Assembly: GCF_025836975.1 (NCBI RefSeq)
Contig: NZ_CP107548.1
Coordinates: 2,480,001 to 2,544,000, forward strand
Reading direction: 5' to 3'
From: Pollutimonas sp. M17
GTDB taxonomy: Bacteria > Pseudomonadota > Gammaproteobacteria > Burkholderiales > Burkholderiaceae_B
Length of the DNA: 64,000 nucleotides
Part shown: in pieces, positions 9,588 to 19,079 of the stretch
Position numbering within the stretch: position 1 is the first letter of the stretch
Layout of the letters: every line of letters begins with the position of its first letter
The notes under the pieces: generated by a model
The model's database searches: none
What the model was told of the DNA's origin: nothing
What the model saw: only the letters and a program-made list of their open reading frames with translations
Program-made: the position numbers and the translations under genes

Positions 9588-10685
9588 CTATCGTCCCGAT
9601 TTGAGTTCGGCCCACATCCGCGTCTGCAGGCGCTGCGCGGCCAGGGGCTGCGGCTTGATCACGAACAGGGTCTTGGCCACATCCGCCGGCGGATAGATCA
9701 TGGGATTGTCGGCGACCTCTTTCACAACGTGCTTGCGCGCCTCTTTGTTGGCGTTGGGATAGAACATGACGTTGGTGATGGCGGCATGCACTTCGGGGGT
9801 TTCGATGTAGTTGATGAAGGCCAGGGCCTCGTCGACGTGCGCGGCATCCTTGGGAATGGCCATGGTGTCGAACCAGGCCGGCGCTCCGCCTTCAGGTATG
9901 TAATAGTCGATCTTGTAGCTCTTGCCCGCCTCGCGCGCGCGCTTGGCCGCGATCATGACATCGCCCGAATAGCCGTAGACCATGCACAGGTCGCCGGCGG
10001 CCAGCTCGTCGATGTAGCCCGAGGAGCTGAACTGCCTGATGTAGGGCCGTATGGTCTTGAGCAACTGGAGCGCCTGCTTGTAGTCGTCGGCATTGCTGCT
10101 GTTGGGATCCTTGCCCAGATAATGCAGGACGGCGGGAAACACCTGGGCCGCTTCATCGAGCACCGAGATGCCGCAGGATTTCAGCTTCTCGGCGTTCTCG
10201 GGCTTGAACAGCATGTCCCAGCTGCCCAGCGGCGCATCCTCGCCCATGATCTCGCGCACCTTGGTCACGTTGTAGCCCAGGCCGTTGGTGCCGTAGCCCC
10301 AGGGCACGAGATACTGATTGCCCGGATCGACCGCGGCGACGATATCCATGATGTCCTGGTCCAGGTACTTCCAGTTGGGTATCTTGGACTTGTCCAGTTT
10401 CTGGAACAGGCCGCCCTCGATCTGCCGCGCGGCGTAATGCGTGGACGGCACGACCACGTCGTAGCCCGACTTGCCGGTCAGCAGCTTGGCCTGCAGGGTG
10501 TCGTTGCTGTCGTAGACGTCGTAGCGCGCCTTGATGCCGGTGGCCTTCTCGAAACCTGGAATCGTGTCGGGCGCGGTGTATTCGGCCCAGTTATAGACGT
10601 TCACGACTTTTTCCTGCGCCCACGCCAGGGGCGACGCAGCCAGGGCCGCGCCCAGGATCAGACCTTTTACCGTGCCGAATTTCAT
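9588..10685 (-). CDS. potF: Periplasmic polyamine-binding protein, PotF type
   Basis: Periplasmic solute-binding subunit, 365 residues. A signal peptide (about residues 1-23, hydrophobic core LILGAALAASPLAWA) is followed by the mature start QEKVVNVYNWAEY, the characteristic beginning of PotD/PotF proteins. The aromatic and acidic ligand residues of the family are spread through the protein (for example NWAEY and the later GDVMIA region). It is the promoter-proximal gene of potF-G-H-I. A GGGGGAAA stretch upstream of the ATG is a good ribosome-binding site. Putrescine specificity is inferred from the family branch. Confidence 0.9.
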   Translation of the reverse strand: MKFGTVKGLILGAALAASPLAWAQEKVVNVYNWAEYTAPDTIPGFEKATGIKARYDVYDSNDTLQAKLLTGKSGYDVVVPSTHYAARQIEGGLFQKLDKSKIPNWKYLDQDIMDIVAAVDPGNQYLVPWGYGTNGLGYNVTKVREIMGEDAPLGSWDMLFKPENAEKLKSCGISVLDEAAQVFPAVLHYLGKDPNSSNADDYKQALQLLKTIRPYIRQFSSSGYIDELAAGDLCMVYGYSGDVMIAAKRAREAGKSYKIDYYIPEGGAPAWFDTMAIPKDAAHVDEALAFINYIETPEVHAAITNVMFYPNANKEARKHVVKEVADNPMIYPPADVAKTLFVIKPQPLAAQRLQTRMWAELKSGR

Positions 10686-10746
10686 TGCGAGTTTCCCCCG
10701 ACAATCACAAAACCGTCAAAAGGCGTGATGATAAAGCTTTTTCTCG

Positions 10747-11463
10747 CTAAATGTGCGCTTTTGCCGCCGTCAGCAGACGATAGTCGCGGGCAAGTTCTTC
10801 CCACCACTGCAAGCCGCGGCTGCCCGCCACTTTGACCAGCGAGCGGCGCAGCCGCAAAAGATTGGCGTGCTTGCGTTCGGCCGACAGCACTTTACGGTAG
10901 CTCTTGTCGAAATCGATCAGCCAGGCCTTGTCCTGCTGATCGAGCAGGATGTTGTAGGCATTCAGGTCCGCATGCCAGACGCCCGCTTCATGCATGGCGA
11001 AGATGGCCATGGCGACCACCGCCGGAGAGCCGGTGTCGAGCATGCTTGCCAGGGGCCGCACGCCTGCAATGCGCTGGACCAGGATGGCGGCGCGGTAGGT
11101 CGGGCCGCTGCGCCAGTAGCCCGCCGCCAGGGGCCTGGGCACCGGCAGGCCCTTATCGTGCATGAAGCGCAGCAGTTCGAACTCGGCGAACGAGCGCGTG
11201 CGGTCCGCCCCTCCCCAGACATAGCGATCGGCGCTGATCCTGGCCATCAGGCCGCCGCGCCGGTAACGGCGCAGCACCGCCTGGCCGAACTCGCCCTGCA
11301 CGAACCAGGCCGCCTGACGGCCGCCCTGCGCAACGGGAACCGCCCCCAACCCGTCCGAGCCGGGGTCGAACAGAAACGGCCCTGCCTCCTTTATGCGCTG
11401 CGCATCGTAGCGCATGGCGCCGTCCGTGAAACCAAGGGTGCATGCCTCGACGCGATCGCTCAT
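10747..11463 (-). CDS. kdkA: 3-deoxy-D-manno-octulosonic acid (Kdo) kinase-like protein
   Basis: Predicted Kdo kinase, which phosphorylates the first Kdo residue of lipid A-Kdo at the cytoplasmic face of the inner membrane. The 238-residue protein has the small-kinase core: glycine-poor N-lobe, then the catalytic loop VWHADLNAYNILLD and the DFD variant of the DFG motif in AWLIDFDKS. Length and motifs fit the KdkA/InaA/RfaP-like kinase family. Its ATG at 11463 overlaps the stop of the FtsX-type permease by 4 bp (ATGA), so the two are translationally coupled. Other LPS kinases of the same family cannot be fully excluded. Confidence 0.82.
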   Translation of the reverse strand: MSDRVEACTLGFTDGAMRYDAQRIKEAGPFLFDPGSDGLGAVPVAQGGRQAAWFVQGEFGQAVLRRYRRGGLMARISADRYVWGGADRTRSFAEFELLRFMHDKGLPVPRPLAAGYWRSGPTYRAAILVQRIAGVRPLASMLDTGSPAVVAMAIFAMHEAGVWHADLNAYNILLDQQDKAWLIDFDKSYRKVLSAERKHANLLRLRRSLVKVAGSRGLQWWEELARDYRLLTAAKAHI

Positions 11464-13964
11464 ACCGCCTCTCTCAGGGATACCAGCGGGGGCGTCCCCA
11501 GTACACCGGCCAGCGCAATGCGGCCGCCCGCAAGGGCGGCGAGCATGCCGGCGCCCACCCCGATGGCCCAGGGCCACCACGACAGGCCCAATGAAAAATC
11601 GAACACCTCGCGCGCCAGCAGCCAGGCCACCGCCACGGCGGCCGATGCCGCCAGCAGGCCGGCCAGGCCGCCAAGCAGCAGCAGTTCCGTGCGCAGCGCA
11701 GCGGAAAGCTGCCGGCCGCTGGCGCCCAGCGCGCGAAGAACGGCCACTTCGTGCATGCGCTCATCCCGCGTCGAATACAGGGCGGCGCCCAGCACCACGA
11801 TGCCGGCCAGCACGGTAAACAGGAACAGCAATTGCACCGCCTGTGCCACCTGGTCCAGCACCTGCTGCAATTGCCCCAGGATGGCGCCGACATCGAACAC
11901 GGTCAGGTTGGGAAATTCGCGCAGCAGGTCCCGCATGGCTGGCCTGCCATCCTTGGAAACATGGACGGCGGTGATGAAGCTGGCGGGCGCGCCGGACAGG
12001 GCCGCGGGACTGGCGATGGCAAAGAAATTGGCCTGGAAGGAATCCCAGTCCACCTTGCGCAGGCCGCTGACGGTCATCCGCAGGGGCCGGCCCGCCACGT
12101 CGAAGGTCAGCGCATCGCCGACATGAATGCCCAGCGTCCCCGCCAGCCCGCTTTCCAGGGAAAGCTCGTGCCGGGCGGGATCCAGCCAGCGGCCTTCGAC
12201 GATGTCATTGCCGGAAGGCAGCGAACTGGCATAGGACAGATTGAATTCCCTGTCCACCATGCGGCGCGCGCGGTCATCCTCGTAGCGGTCGGCGCTGACC
12301 GGCTGATCGTTGATGGCAAGCAGCCGGCCACGCACCATGGGCGAGAGCGGCGGCGATCCCATGCCGGACCGTTCCAGGCTCTGCGCCACCGCCTGACGCT
12401 GATCGGGCTGGATATTGATCAGGAAGGTGTTTGGCGCATCGGGTGGCAAGGTGTTTTGCCATCCCTGCAGCAAATCGTTGCGTGTGATGGCCAGCAGCAG
12501 CATGATCATCAGGCCCACCGACAAGGCGCACAATTGCGTGACGGTATGCCCCCGGCGGCGCGCCATGCCAGCCAGCGCAAAACGCAGGGACGCATGCCCC
12601 ATGGCGCGATAGCGCAGCAGGCCCAGGACAACCACCATGGCGTAGGCCAGCATGGCGAAGACCGCCAGGGCGATCAGGAATCCGCCCGCCATGACCAGGC
12701 TGAGTTTCAGGTCTCCGGCTATCCAAAGCATCAACAGAAAGAATGCGCCGGCTCCCAAGGCGTACGAGAGCCAGCCCGACACGGCCGCACTGGCCGTGTC
12801 GCGCCGCAAGACGCGCGCGGGCGCCACCCCGCGCAAGGCGGCCAGCGGCGGCAAGGCAAAGCCCAGCAGGAGCAACAGGCCGGCGGCCAGGCCTTGCAAG
12901 GCGGGCTGCAGGGTGGCGGCGGGCAGGCGGACCTCCAGCCAGTTCGATACGACGGCGACCAGGCCCTCGTGCATGGCGTAGCCGATCAAGGCGCCCGCCA
13001 GCGAGGCCGCAAGGCTCAGCAGCAGGAACTCCGACCACAGCATGTGGCCCAGTTGCGCCTTGCTCGCTCCCAGGCAGCGCATGACGGCGATTCCGTCGCG
13101 ATGGCGCAGGGCGAAGCGCCTGGCGCCCAGCGCAATGGCGACCGCCGCGATCATGACGGTGAGCAAGGCGACCAGGACCAGGAATTGATGCGCCCGCGTC
13201 AGGGCGCGCTGGACCTCCGGCCGATTGGTCTCGACGGTGCTCAGCTTCTGGCCGCGCCGCATGTTCTGTTTGAGCCAGGCCTCGTAGCCGCGCACCGCCG
13301 CCTCGGGGCCGGCCAGCAGCAGGGAATAGCCGATGCGGCTGCCCGGTCCCATCAGCCCGGCGGCCGGCAGGTCTGCAAGATTCATCATCACGCGCGGCGC
13401 GACATTGACGAATTGCATGCCGCGATCGGGTTCGTAGGCAATGATGTGCGCGATCGTCATGCTGGCGTCGCCGATGTCGATCATATCGCCCACCTTGACG
13501 CCCAGCAGGCCCAGCACCTGGGCATCGACCCACACCGTCCCCCGGTCCGGGGGCTTGCTGGCGGCTGTCACCGCACCGGCGGGGGCATCCGACAGGCGCA
13601 GTTCGCCGCGCAGGGGATAGGCATCGGACACGGCCTTCAGCGAGACGAGCTGGCTGGCTTCGCCGCTGCCGGCCATGGAAGGAAATTGCAGGGTCTGGGC
13701 GGTCGCCAGGCCCGCCGTGGAAGCCTGGGCCAGGAACTCCGCCGGTATGGGTTCGTCGGCCTGCAGGGCCAGGTCGCCACCCAGCATCTGCGCCGCGTCG
13801 CGCTCCAGGGCGCCCCCTACCCTGTCGGCCAGGAAGCCGACGCTGGTCACCGCCGACACGGCGATCAGCAGGGCAAGCAGCAAGAGGCGCAGCTCGCCCG
13901 AGCGCCAGTCGCGCCGCAGGGCTCTCGCCCCGAATCGAATAGTGGACAACCAACCGGCGCGCAT
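11460..13964 (-). CDS. FtsX-like ABC-transporter permease, YbbP/LolCE superfamily
   Basis: Large inner-membrane permease of 834 residues. The layout is one N-terminal helix (LLLLALLIAVSAVTSVGFL), a large periplasmic domain (about 40-260), a central block of helices, a second periplasmic domain (about 500-690) and three to four C-terminal helices with VAVLRALGASGRQL, a typical FtsX-domain cytoplasmic loop. This duplicated FtsX arrangement matches the YbbP family (lipid, lysophospholipase or peptide export in proposals, none proven here). A cognate YbbA-type ATPase normally lies next to it, but none is found; the neighbours are kdkA (4-bp overlap) and a TauE/SafE gene. Confidence 0.85.
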   Translation of the reverse strand: MRAGWLSTIRFGARALRRDWRSGELRLLLLALLIAVSAVTSVGFLADRVGGALERDAAQMLGGDLALQADEPIPAEFLAQASTAGLATAQTLQFPSMAGSGEASQLVSLKAVSDAYPLRGELRLSDAPAGAVTAASKPPDRGTVWVDAQVLGLLGVKVGDMIDIGDASMTIAHIIAYEPDRGMQFVNVAPRVMMNLADLPAAGLMGPGSRIGYSLLLAGPEAAVRGYEAWLKQNMRRGQKLSTVETNRPEVQRALTRAHQFLVLVALLTVMIAAVAIALGARRFALRHRDGIAVMRCLGASKAQLGHMLWSEFLLLSLAASLAGALIGYAMHEGLVAVVSNWLEVRLPAATLQPALQGLAAGLLLLLGFALPPLAALRGVAPARVLRRDTASAAVSGWLSYALGAGAFFLLMLWIAGDLKLSLVMAGGFLIALAVFAMLAYAMVVVLGLLRYRAMGHASLRFALAGMARRRGHTVTQLCALSVGLMIMLLLAITRNDLLQGWQNTLPPDAPNTFLINIQPDQRQAVAQSLERSGMGSPPLSPMVRGRLLAINDQPVSADRYEDDRARRMVDREFNLSYASSLPSGNDIVEGRWLDPARHELSLESGLAGTLGIHVGDALTFDVAGRPLRMTVSGLRKVDWDSFQANFFAIASPAALSGAPASFITAVHVSKDGRPAMRDLLREFPNLTVFDVGAILGQLQQVLDQVAQAVQLLFLFTVLAGIVVLGAALYSTRDERMHEVAVLRALGASGRQLSAALRTELLLLGGLAGLLAASAAVAVAWLLAREVFDFSLGLSWWPWAIGVGAGMLAALAGGRIALAGVLGTPPLVSLREAV

Positions 13965-13968
13965 GGAA

Positions 13969-14745
13969 TCAGGCCTTCAAAAGCAACAAGACCATGATAA
14001 CAAGAAGCATGCATGCAAAGGTCAGCTTCAATCTGGGCTCTGGCAGGGCATAGGCCAGCCGAACCCCATAGGGAACCAGGAAGATGCTGCCCAGCGCCAT
14101 GAACGGCCCGGCCAGCCAATCGACCTGCCCGTGCAGGGCATAGGTGAACAGCGCCACGAAAATGCCGGGTATGATCATCGTCAGGGCCAGCGCCTGGGCG
14201 CCCGTCTGGCTAAGGCGAAAGACCGTCGTCAATACGGGAACGGCCAGCACCGACCCGCCCACGCCGAATATTCCGCTGGCCAGCCCCGCGAACACGCCCA
14301 GCAGTGCAAACCAGCCCTTGTGGAAATCCTGGGGTCTGCCTCGGGGAGCGGGCGGCTTGCCGCCCCGCGGCTTGCGACGGCTCTGGTAAAAGTAAAACAG
14401 CGCGACGCACAGGACGAATAGCGCGTAGATGCGGCGCAGGGCAATGGGATCGATGCCCAGGGCTATCCTGGCGCCCACCCAGGTGAACACAATGGAGCCC
14501 AGCGCCCCCGCCACCGCCGCGCGCACGTCGATCTTGTCGTGCTGGTTGTACTTGCGCACCGAGATCAGTACGGCCGGCAACACCATGATCAGCGCCGTTC
14601 CCTGCGCGGCCTGCTGGCCCATGCCCATGACCAGGCCCAGCAAAGGGATGGCCAGCAAGCCGCCCCCTATGCCCAGCACGCCGCCGGTGAAACCGATGAT
14701 GGCGCCCGACAGCAAGCAGCCCAGGGCAATGACATGCCACTCCAA
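13969..14745 (-). CDS. TauE/SafE (TSUP) family membrane transporter
   Basis: Integral membrane protein of 258 residues with about eight hydrophobic segments. The repeated glycine-rich motif appears twice: GFTGGVLGIGGGLLAIPLLG near the N-terminus and FGVGGSVLAVPVLT in the second half, as expected for the TSUP duplication. Family members export sulfite, sulfoacetate or related organic anions; the substrate is unknown here. It lies 4 bp upstream of the FtsX-like gene on the same strand and 10 bp after radA, so it may belong to a radA-TSUP-permease-kdkA transcript. Confidence 0.85.
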   Translation of the reverse strand: MEWHVIALGCLLSGAIIGFTGGVLGIGGGLLAIPLLGLVMGMGQQAAQGTALIMVLPAVLISVRKYNQHDKIDVRAAVAGALGSIVFTWVGARIALGIDPIALRRIYALFVLCVALFYFYQSRRKPRGGKPPAPRGRPQDFHKGWFALLGVFAGLASGIFGVGGSVLAVPVLTTVFRLSQTGAQALALTMIIPGIFVALFTYALHGQVDWLAGPFMALGSIFLVPYGVRLAYALPEPRLKLTFACMLLVIMVLLLLKA

Positions 14746-14755
14746 TCGCTACCCC

Positions 14756-16117
14756 TCAAGCATGGGCGCGCAAGCGGGCCATGGCGGCGTCCACGCGGTC
14801 GACCGCCCATATTTCCAGCCCTTCGATGGGCTGCTTGGGCGCATTCGCCTTCGGAATCAGCGCCAGGCTGAACCCCAGCTTGGCCGCCTCGCGCAAGCGT
14901 TCCTGGCCGCGCGGAGCGGGCCGTATTTCGCCGGCAAGCCCGACTTCGCCGAATACGACCAAGCCCTTGGGCAGCGGCTTGTTGCCCAGCGAGGACATGA
15001 TGGCCAGCAGCACCGCCAGGTCGGCCGCCGGTTCGGTGATCTTGACGCCGCCCACGGCATTGACGAAGACATCCTGATCGAAGGTCACGACGCCGGCGTG
15101 CCGGTGCAGCACCGCCAGCAGCATGGCCAGGCGGGTGCCTTCCAGTCCTACCGAGAGCCGTCGCGGATTGGGGACATGGGCCGTATCGACCAGGGCCTGG
15201 ATCTCGACCAGCAAGGGACGCGTGCCCTCTTGAGTGGCCATGACGCAGGAGCCTGGCACGTTCTGCTCGTGCTGGGACAGGAACAAGGCCGAGGGATTCG
15301 TGACGCCGCGCAGGCCTCGGTCGGTCATGGCGAAGACACCCAGTTCATTGACCGCCCCGAAGCGGTTCTTGAAGGCCCGCACCAGGCGGAAGGAGGAATG
15401 CGTATCGCCCTCGAAGTACAGCACCGTGTCGACGATGTGTTCCAGCACGCGGGGGCCCGCCAGGCTGCCGTCCTTGGTGACGTGCCCGATCAGGACGATG
15501 GTGATGCCGGTCTGCTTGGCCAGCCGCGTCAATTGGGCGGCGCACTCGCGCACCTGGGATACGGAGCCCGGCGCGGCGCTGAGTTCGCCCGAATACAGCG
15601 TCTGGATGGAGTCGATGACGGCGACGCTGGGCTTCTGTTCGGCCAGGGCCGCCATGATGGACTCCAGGCGGATTTCGGCCAGCAGGTCGACTTCGCCGGT
15701 GACCAGTTCCAGGCGCCGGGCCCGCAGCGCAACCTGCTCGGCCGACTCTTCCCCCGTCACGTACAGCACCTTGACCGCCTTGGACAGGGAAACCAGGGCC
15801 TGCAACAGCAGGGTGGACTTGCCGATGCCGGGATCGCCCCCGATCAGCACGACGGCGCCCGCCACCAGGCCGCCGCCCAGGACGCGGTCGAACTCGGAAA
15901 TGCCGGTGGGCTGGCGCGGCAGTTCGCGCGCCTCGATCTCGGCCAGGCTGCGCACCGGGCTGGCGCCGGCCAGCGGCGCGTAGCGATGCGCGGCCGCAGC
16001 GGCGTCGCGGGTTTCCTGCAGAGTGTTCCAGGCGCCGCAATGCGGGCATTTGCCTTCCCACTTGGGGCAGCTTCCGCCGCAGTCGCTACAGGTAAATAAG
16101 GTTTTTGCTTTGGCCAT
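14756..16117 (-). CDS. radA: DNA repair protein RadA (Sms)
   Basis: RecA-like branch-migration ATPase active in homologous recombination and repair. The 453-residue protein carries an N-terminal zinc finger (CSDCGGSCPKWEGKCPHCG), Walker A GGDPGIGKSTL, the RadA-specific segment with KNRFGAVNELGVF, and a C-terminal Lon-protease-like domain (EPAADLAVLLAIMSS and GEVGLAGEIRPA). The length is normal. It appears to be the first gene of a short minus-strand series that continues into the TauE/SafE gene after 10 bp. Confidence 0.96.
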   Translation of the reverse strand: MAKAKTLFTCSDCGGSCPKWEGKCPHCGAWNTLQETRDAAAAAHRYAPLAGASPVRSLAEIEARELPRQPTGISEFDRVLGGGLVAGAVVLIGGDPGIGKSTLLLQALVSLSKAVKVLYVTGEESAEQVALRARRLELVTGEVDLLAEIRLESIMAALAEQKPSVAVIDSIQTLYSGELSAAPGSVSQVRECAAQLTRLAKQTGITIVLIGHVTKDGSLAGPRVLEHIVDTVLYFEGDTHSSFRLVRAFKNRFGAVNELGVFAMTDRGLRGVTNPSALFLSQHEQNVPGSCVMATQEGTRPLLVEIQALVDTAHVPNPRRLSVGLEGTRLAMLLAVLHRHAGVVTFDQDVFVNAVGGVKITEPAADLAVLLAIMSSLGNKPLPKGLVVFGEVGLAGEIRPAPRGQERLREAAKLGFSLALIPKANAPKQPIEGLEIWAVDRVDAAMARLRAHA

Positions 16118-16145
16118 CTGGCAAGTTTAACCGGCGCTCATGAAG

Positions 16146-16862
16146 CTATCTGCCGGCAATGCTGCCTCCGCCGTCCACGCCCAGGTCTTGTCCGGTGATG
16201 AAACCGGCCTCGTCGCTCAACAGGAAGGTGACCGCGGCGGCCACGTCGGCCGGCGCGCCCAGGCGCCCCATGGGAATGGAGGACAAGGCCCTTTTCTCGG
16301 CCTCGCTGCCTTCGGGGTGCCCCGCCCGGAACAATTCGGTCTCGATGGGGCCGGGCGAGACCGCATTGACGGTAATGCCATAGGGCGCCAGTTCCAGCGC
16401 CCAGGTGCGGGTGCAGCCCACCAAGGCGCTTTTGGCGGCCGAATAGCTGGTCCGGCTGACTGCCCCGTGCGTGACCCGACTGCAGATGTTGACGATGCGC
16501 CCTTCTTTCCGGGCCTTCATGGACGGGATGAAAGTCTGGGTCACCTGGACGGCGACGCGCACGTTCAGGTCGAACACCTGATAGAGCGAGGCCAGGTCGA
16601 CTTCGCCCAGGGGCTCGGGCAGGACCAGCCCGACGTTGTTGACCACGGCATCGACGGGGTATTTTTCTCGGATGACGCGCAGCATGTCTTCGGTTTCACC
16701 GGCATTGCCGAGGTCGCAGGAATACAGATAGCCTGGGAAATCGATGTCCTGCGTGTTGCGCGCAAGACCCACCACATGGCATCCCAGATCGGCCAGATGC
16801 TGGCTGATCGCCCACCCTATTCCCTTTGTAGCGCCGGTTACCAATACACATTTGTTCTTCAC
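16146..16862 (-). CDS. Short-chain dehydrogenase/reductase
   Basis: Classical SDR of 238 residues. The Rossmann dinucleotide loop is GATKGIGWA, NNVG follows, and the catalytic YSAAK (Tyr and Lys) is present with the upstream serine region ICSRVTHG. The C-terminal GQDLGVDGGGS is typical. The nearest common annotation is a 3-oxoacyl-ACP-reductase-like or 2-deoxygluconate-dehydrogenase-like SDR, but the substrate cannot be told. It is isolated: 28 bp from radA and 70 bp from alr, all on the minus strand. Confidence 0.85.
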   Translation of the reverse strand: MKNKCVLVTGATKGIGWAISQHLADLGCHVVGLARNTQDIDFPGYLYSCDLGNAGETEDMLRVIREKYPVDAVVNNVGLVLPEPLGEVDLASLYQVFDLNVRVAVQVTQTFIPSMKARKEGRIVNICSRVTHGAVSRTSYSAAKSALVGCTRTWALELAPYGITVNAVSPGPIETELFRAGHPEGSEAEKRALSSIPMGRLGAPADVAAAVTFLLSDEAGFITGQDLGVDGGGSIAGR

Positions 16863-16932
16863 GCGATTTCCTTTTCAAGATTCGTCGAAGCACGAAAAGA
16901 CGACGCAACAGTGTACTCAATGCGGGCGCGGG

Positions 16933-18072
16933 CTAGGCAATAATTTTCGGCACCCGGGGCGCCAGCGCGCAAAGCAGCTCGTAGCCTATGGTGCCCGCCG
17001 CCAGCGCGACCTCGTCCACCGACGGCCCGCCCTGGCCCCACAGCACCACGCGGCTACCCACGCGAGCCCGCGGCACCGGTGTCAGGTCGACCGCCAGCAT
17101 GTCCATGGAGACACGCCCCAATACCCGCGTGCGAACGCCGTCGACGACGATGGGTGTGCCGGTGCCGGCATGGCGCGGATAGCCGTCCGCATAACCGCAG
17201 GCCACGATGCCCACCCGCATGGGCTCCGAAGACACAAACGAGTGCCCGTAGCCCACGGCGGCGCCCCCGGCTATGCGGCGCACACTGATGAGTTCCGCCG
17301 CCAGCGTCATGGCCGGCAGCAGGCCCAATTGCTCCGCCGTCCTGTCGGCAAACGGCGAGGCGCCATACAGGCATATGCCCGGACGCAGCCACTGCTCCTG
17401 GCCCTGGGGCACGGAAACGCCCGCCCACAGTCCTTGCGTGAGCGTGGCGGCCGAATTGCAGACACTGACCTTGCCGGGCAGGCCCTGTGTCGCCTGGTGA
17501 AAGATATCGAGCTGCTGCCGGGTGACGATGGGGTCGTCGTCGGCGCGGGCGAAATGGGTCATCTTGCCCACCGCGCCCAGGATGCCGCGCTCCTGCGCCG
17601 CCAAGGCCTGCCGGTAGGCGCCCGGATAATCCTCGGCGGCGAAGCCCAGCCGGTTCATGCCGGTATTGAGCTTGATGAAGGCGTCCAGGGGCCGGGCCGC
17701 GCCTGGCCGGGCCGCGCCCGCCGCAAGCAGCATATCCAGCTGTTCCTGGCAATGCACCGCCGTCGTCAGCCGGTATTCTTGCAGCACCGCGATGTCGCCG
17801 GGCTGGAAAAACCCTTCGAGCAGCAGGATGGGCTTGTCCCAGCCCAATTCACGGCAGCGCACGGCTTCGTCCAGATCCAGCATGGCCAGCCCCTGCGCCT
17901 GCTGGAAGCCCCGGACGGCGTTGTCGATGCCGTGCCCATAGGCATTGGCCTTGATGACGGCCCAGACGCTGGGCGCGCGCTGCCCCGCGGCCGGCCCGAG
18001 CTGCCGGATCACGGTATGCAGATTATGGCTGAGCGACGACACCGAAACGGTCGCCGAAATTGGACGCGGCAT
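16933..18072 (-). CDS. alr: Alanine racemase
   Basis: PLP enzyme interconverting L- and D-alanine for peptidoglycan. The protein has 379 residues. The PLP-binding lysine is in AVIKANAYGHG (Lys41), and the C-terminal half carries the second-subunit catalytic tyrosine region (VGYGHSFVSSEP) and RVSMDMLAVDL. The length fits Alr/DadX enzymes. It is divergent from hpnC across a 75-bp gap. No dadA neighbour exists, which favours the biosynthetic Alr over the catabolic DadX, but this is inference. An internal stretch near 17690-17720 is locally repetitive (GRAAPGRA) without breaking the frame. Confidence 0.93.
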   Translation of the reverse strand: MPRPISATVSVSSLSHNLHTVIRQLGPAAGQRAPSVWAVIKANAYGHGIDNAVRGFQQAQGLAMLDLDEAVRCRELGWDKPILLLEGFFQPGDIAVLQEYRLTTAVHCQEQLDMLLAAGAARPGAARPLDAFIKLNTGMNRLGFAAEDYPGAYRQALAAQERGILGAVGKMTHFARADDDPIVTRQQLDIFHQATQGLPGKVSVCNSAATLTQGLWAGVSVPQGQEQWLRPGICLYGASPFADRTAEQLGLLPAMTLAAELISVRRIAGGAAVGYGHSFVSSEPMRVGIVACGYADGYPRHAGTGTPIVVDGVRTRVLGRVSMDMLAVDLTPVPRARVGSRVVLWGQGGPSVDEVALAAGTIGYELLCALAPRVPKIIA

Positions 18073-18147
18073 TGCTACTCCCTATCGATACCGAAGTCTA
18101 AACCAGCCGCCGACTATACGCTAAGCCGTGTCTTATACTCAGCGCCT

Positions 18148-19029
18148 ATGGCCGTCGATCATTATGAAAATTTCCCTGTCGCATCCCTGCTGCTGCCGCG
18201 CCGCCTGCGCGCACCGGTCCGGAATATCTACCGCTATGCACGCAGCGCGGACGACATCGCCGACGAGGGCGATGCCGAGGCCGAGGAGCGCCTGGAGCTC
18301 CTGGCGGGCTACCGCGCCGCGCTGCGCGATATCGCCGGCCAGGCCCTGAGCCTGCCCGACGGCGATCCCCGCAAGCCGGTGTTCGCCCCCCTGGCTGAAA
18401 CGATAAGGCAATACGAGCTGCCCCTGGAACCCTTCTTCGACCTATTGTCCGCCTTCGAGCAGGACGTGGGCACCACACGCTACGATGATGACGGCCAATT
18501 GCGCGATTACTGCCGGCGCTCGGCCAATCCCGTGGGCCGCATCATGCTGCATCTGTACGGGAAGTCCGGCCAGGCCAATCTGGCCGGGTCGGACGCCATC
18601 TGCACCGGCCTGCAACTGACCAATTTCTGGCAGGACGTGGCCCTGGACTGGAAAAAGAACCGGGTCTACCTGCCGCAGGACGCGCTGCGGCGGCACAAGG
18701 TCGACGAAGCCTTTATCGCCGACTACACCGGACTGGCCGGAAGGATGCCGCCGGACGCCGGGGGCCGGGCCTATGCCGGCGACCCCCGCACTTCCTCCTG
18801 GCAGGCCTTGATGAACGACCAGGTGGAACAGGCCCGTCACCTGCTGCGCTCGGGCCTGCCGCTGACGCGCCGGTTGCCCGGGCGGATAGGCTTTGAACTG
18901 AAGCTGGTCGTGCAAGGCGGATTGCGTATCCTGGAACGCATGGAACAATTACACTACGACATATTCTTTCACCGGCCAACGCTTGAGAAACGCGATTGGA
19001 TACTGCTTTTGTGGCGGGCGCTGGGCTGA
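18148..19029 (+). CDS. hpnC: Squalene synthase subunit HpnC (hydroxysqualene synthase)
   Basis: Member of the squalene/phytoene synthase family. In HpnCDE systems HpnC converts presqualene diphosphate to hydroxysqualene. The 293-residue protein starts MAVDHYENFPVASLLLP, the usual HpnC beginning, and has the first aspartate-rich motif in YARSADDIADEGD and a second region around NFWQDVALDWKKNRVYLP. A TATACT at 18134-18139 lies only 9 bp before the ATG, so the transcript would have an extremely short leader unless another promoter is used. The first gene of hpnC-D-E. Confidence 0.93.
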   Translation: MAVDHYENFPVASLLLPRRLRAPVRNIYRYARSADDIADEGDAEAEERLELLAGYRAALRDIAGQALSLPDGDPRKPVFAPLAETIRQYELPLEPFFDLLSAFEQDVGTTRYDDDGQLRDYCRRSANPVGRIMLHLYGKSGQANLAGSDAICTGLQLTNFWQDVALDWKKNRVYLPQDALRRHKVDEAFIADYTGLAGRMPPDAGGRAYAGDPRTSSWQALMNDQVEQARHLLRSGLPLTRRLPGRIGFELKLVVQGGLRILERMEQLHYDIFFHRPTLEKRDWILLLWRALG

Positions 19030-19079
19030 CGCCCGCGCCGGCCGCAGCCGCCAAGCACAGCCCTGCCCATGACGACCCC

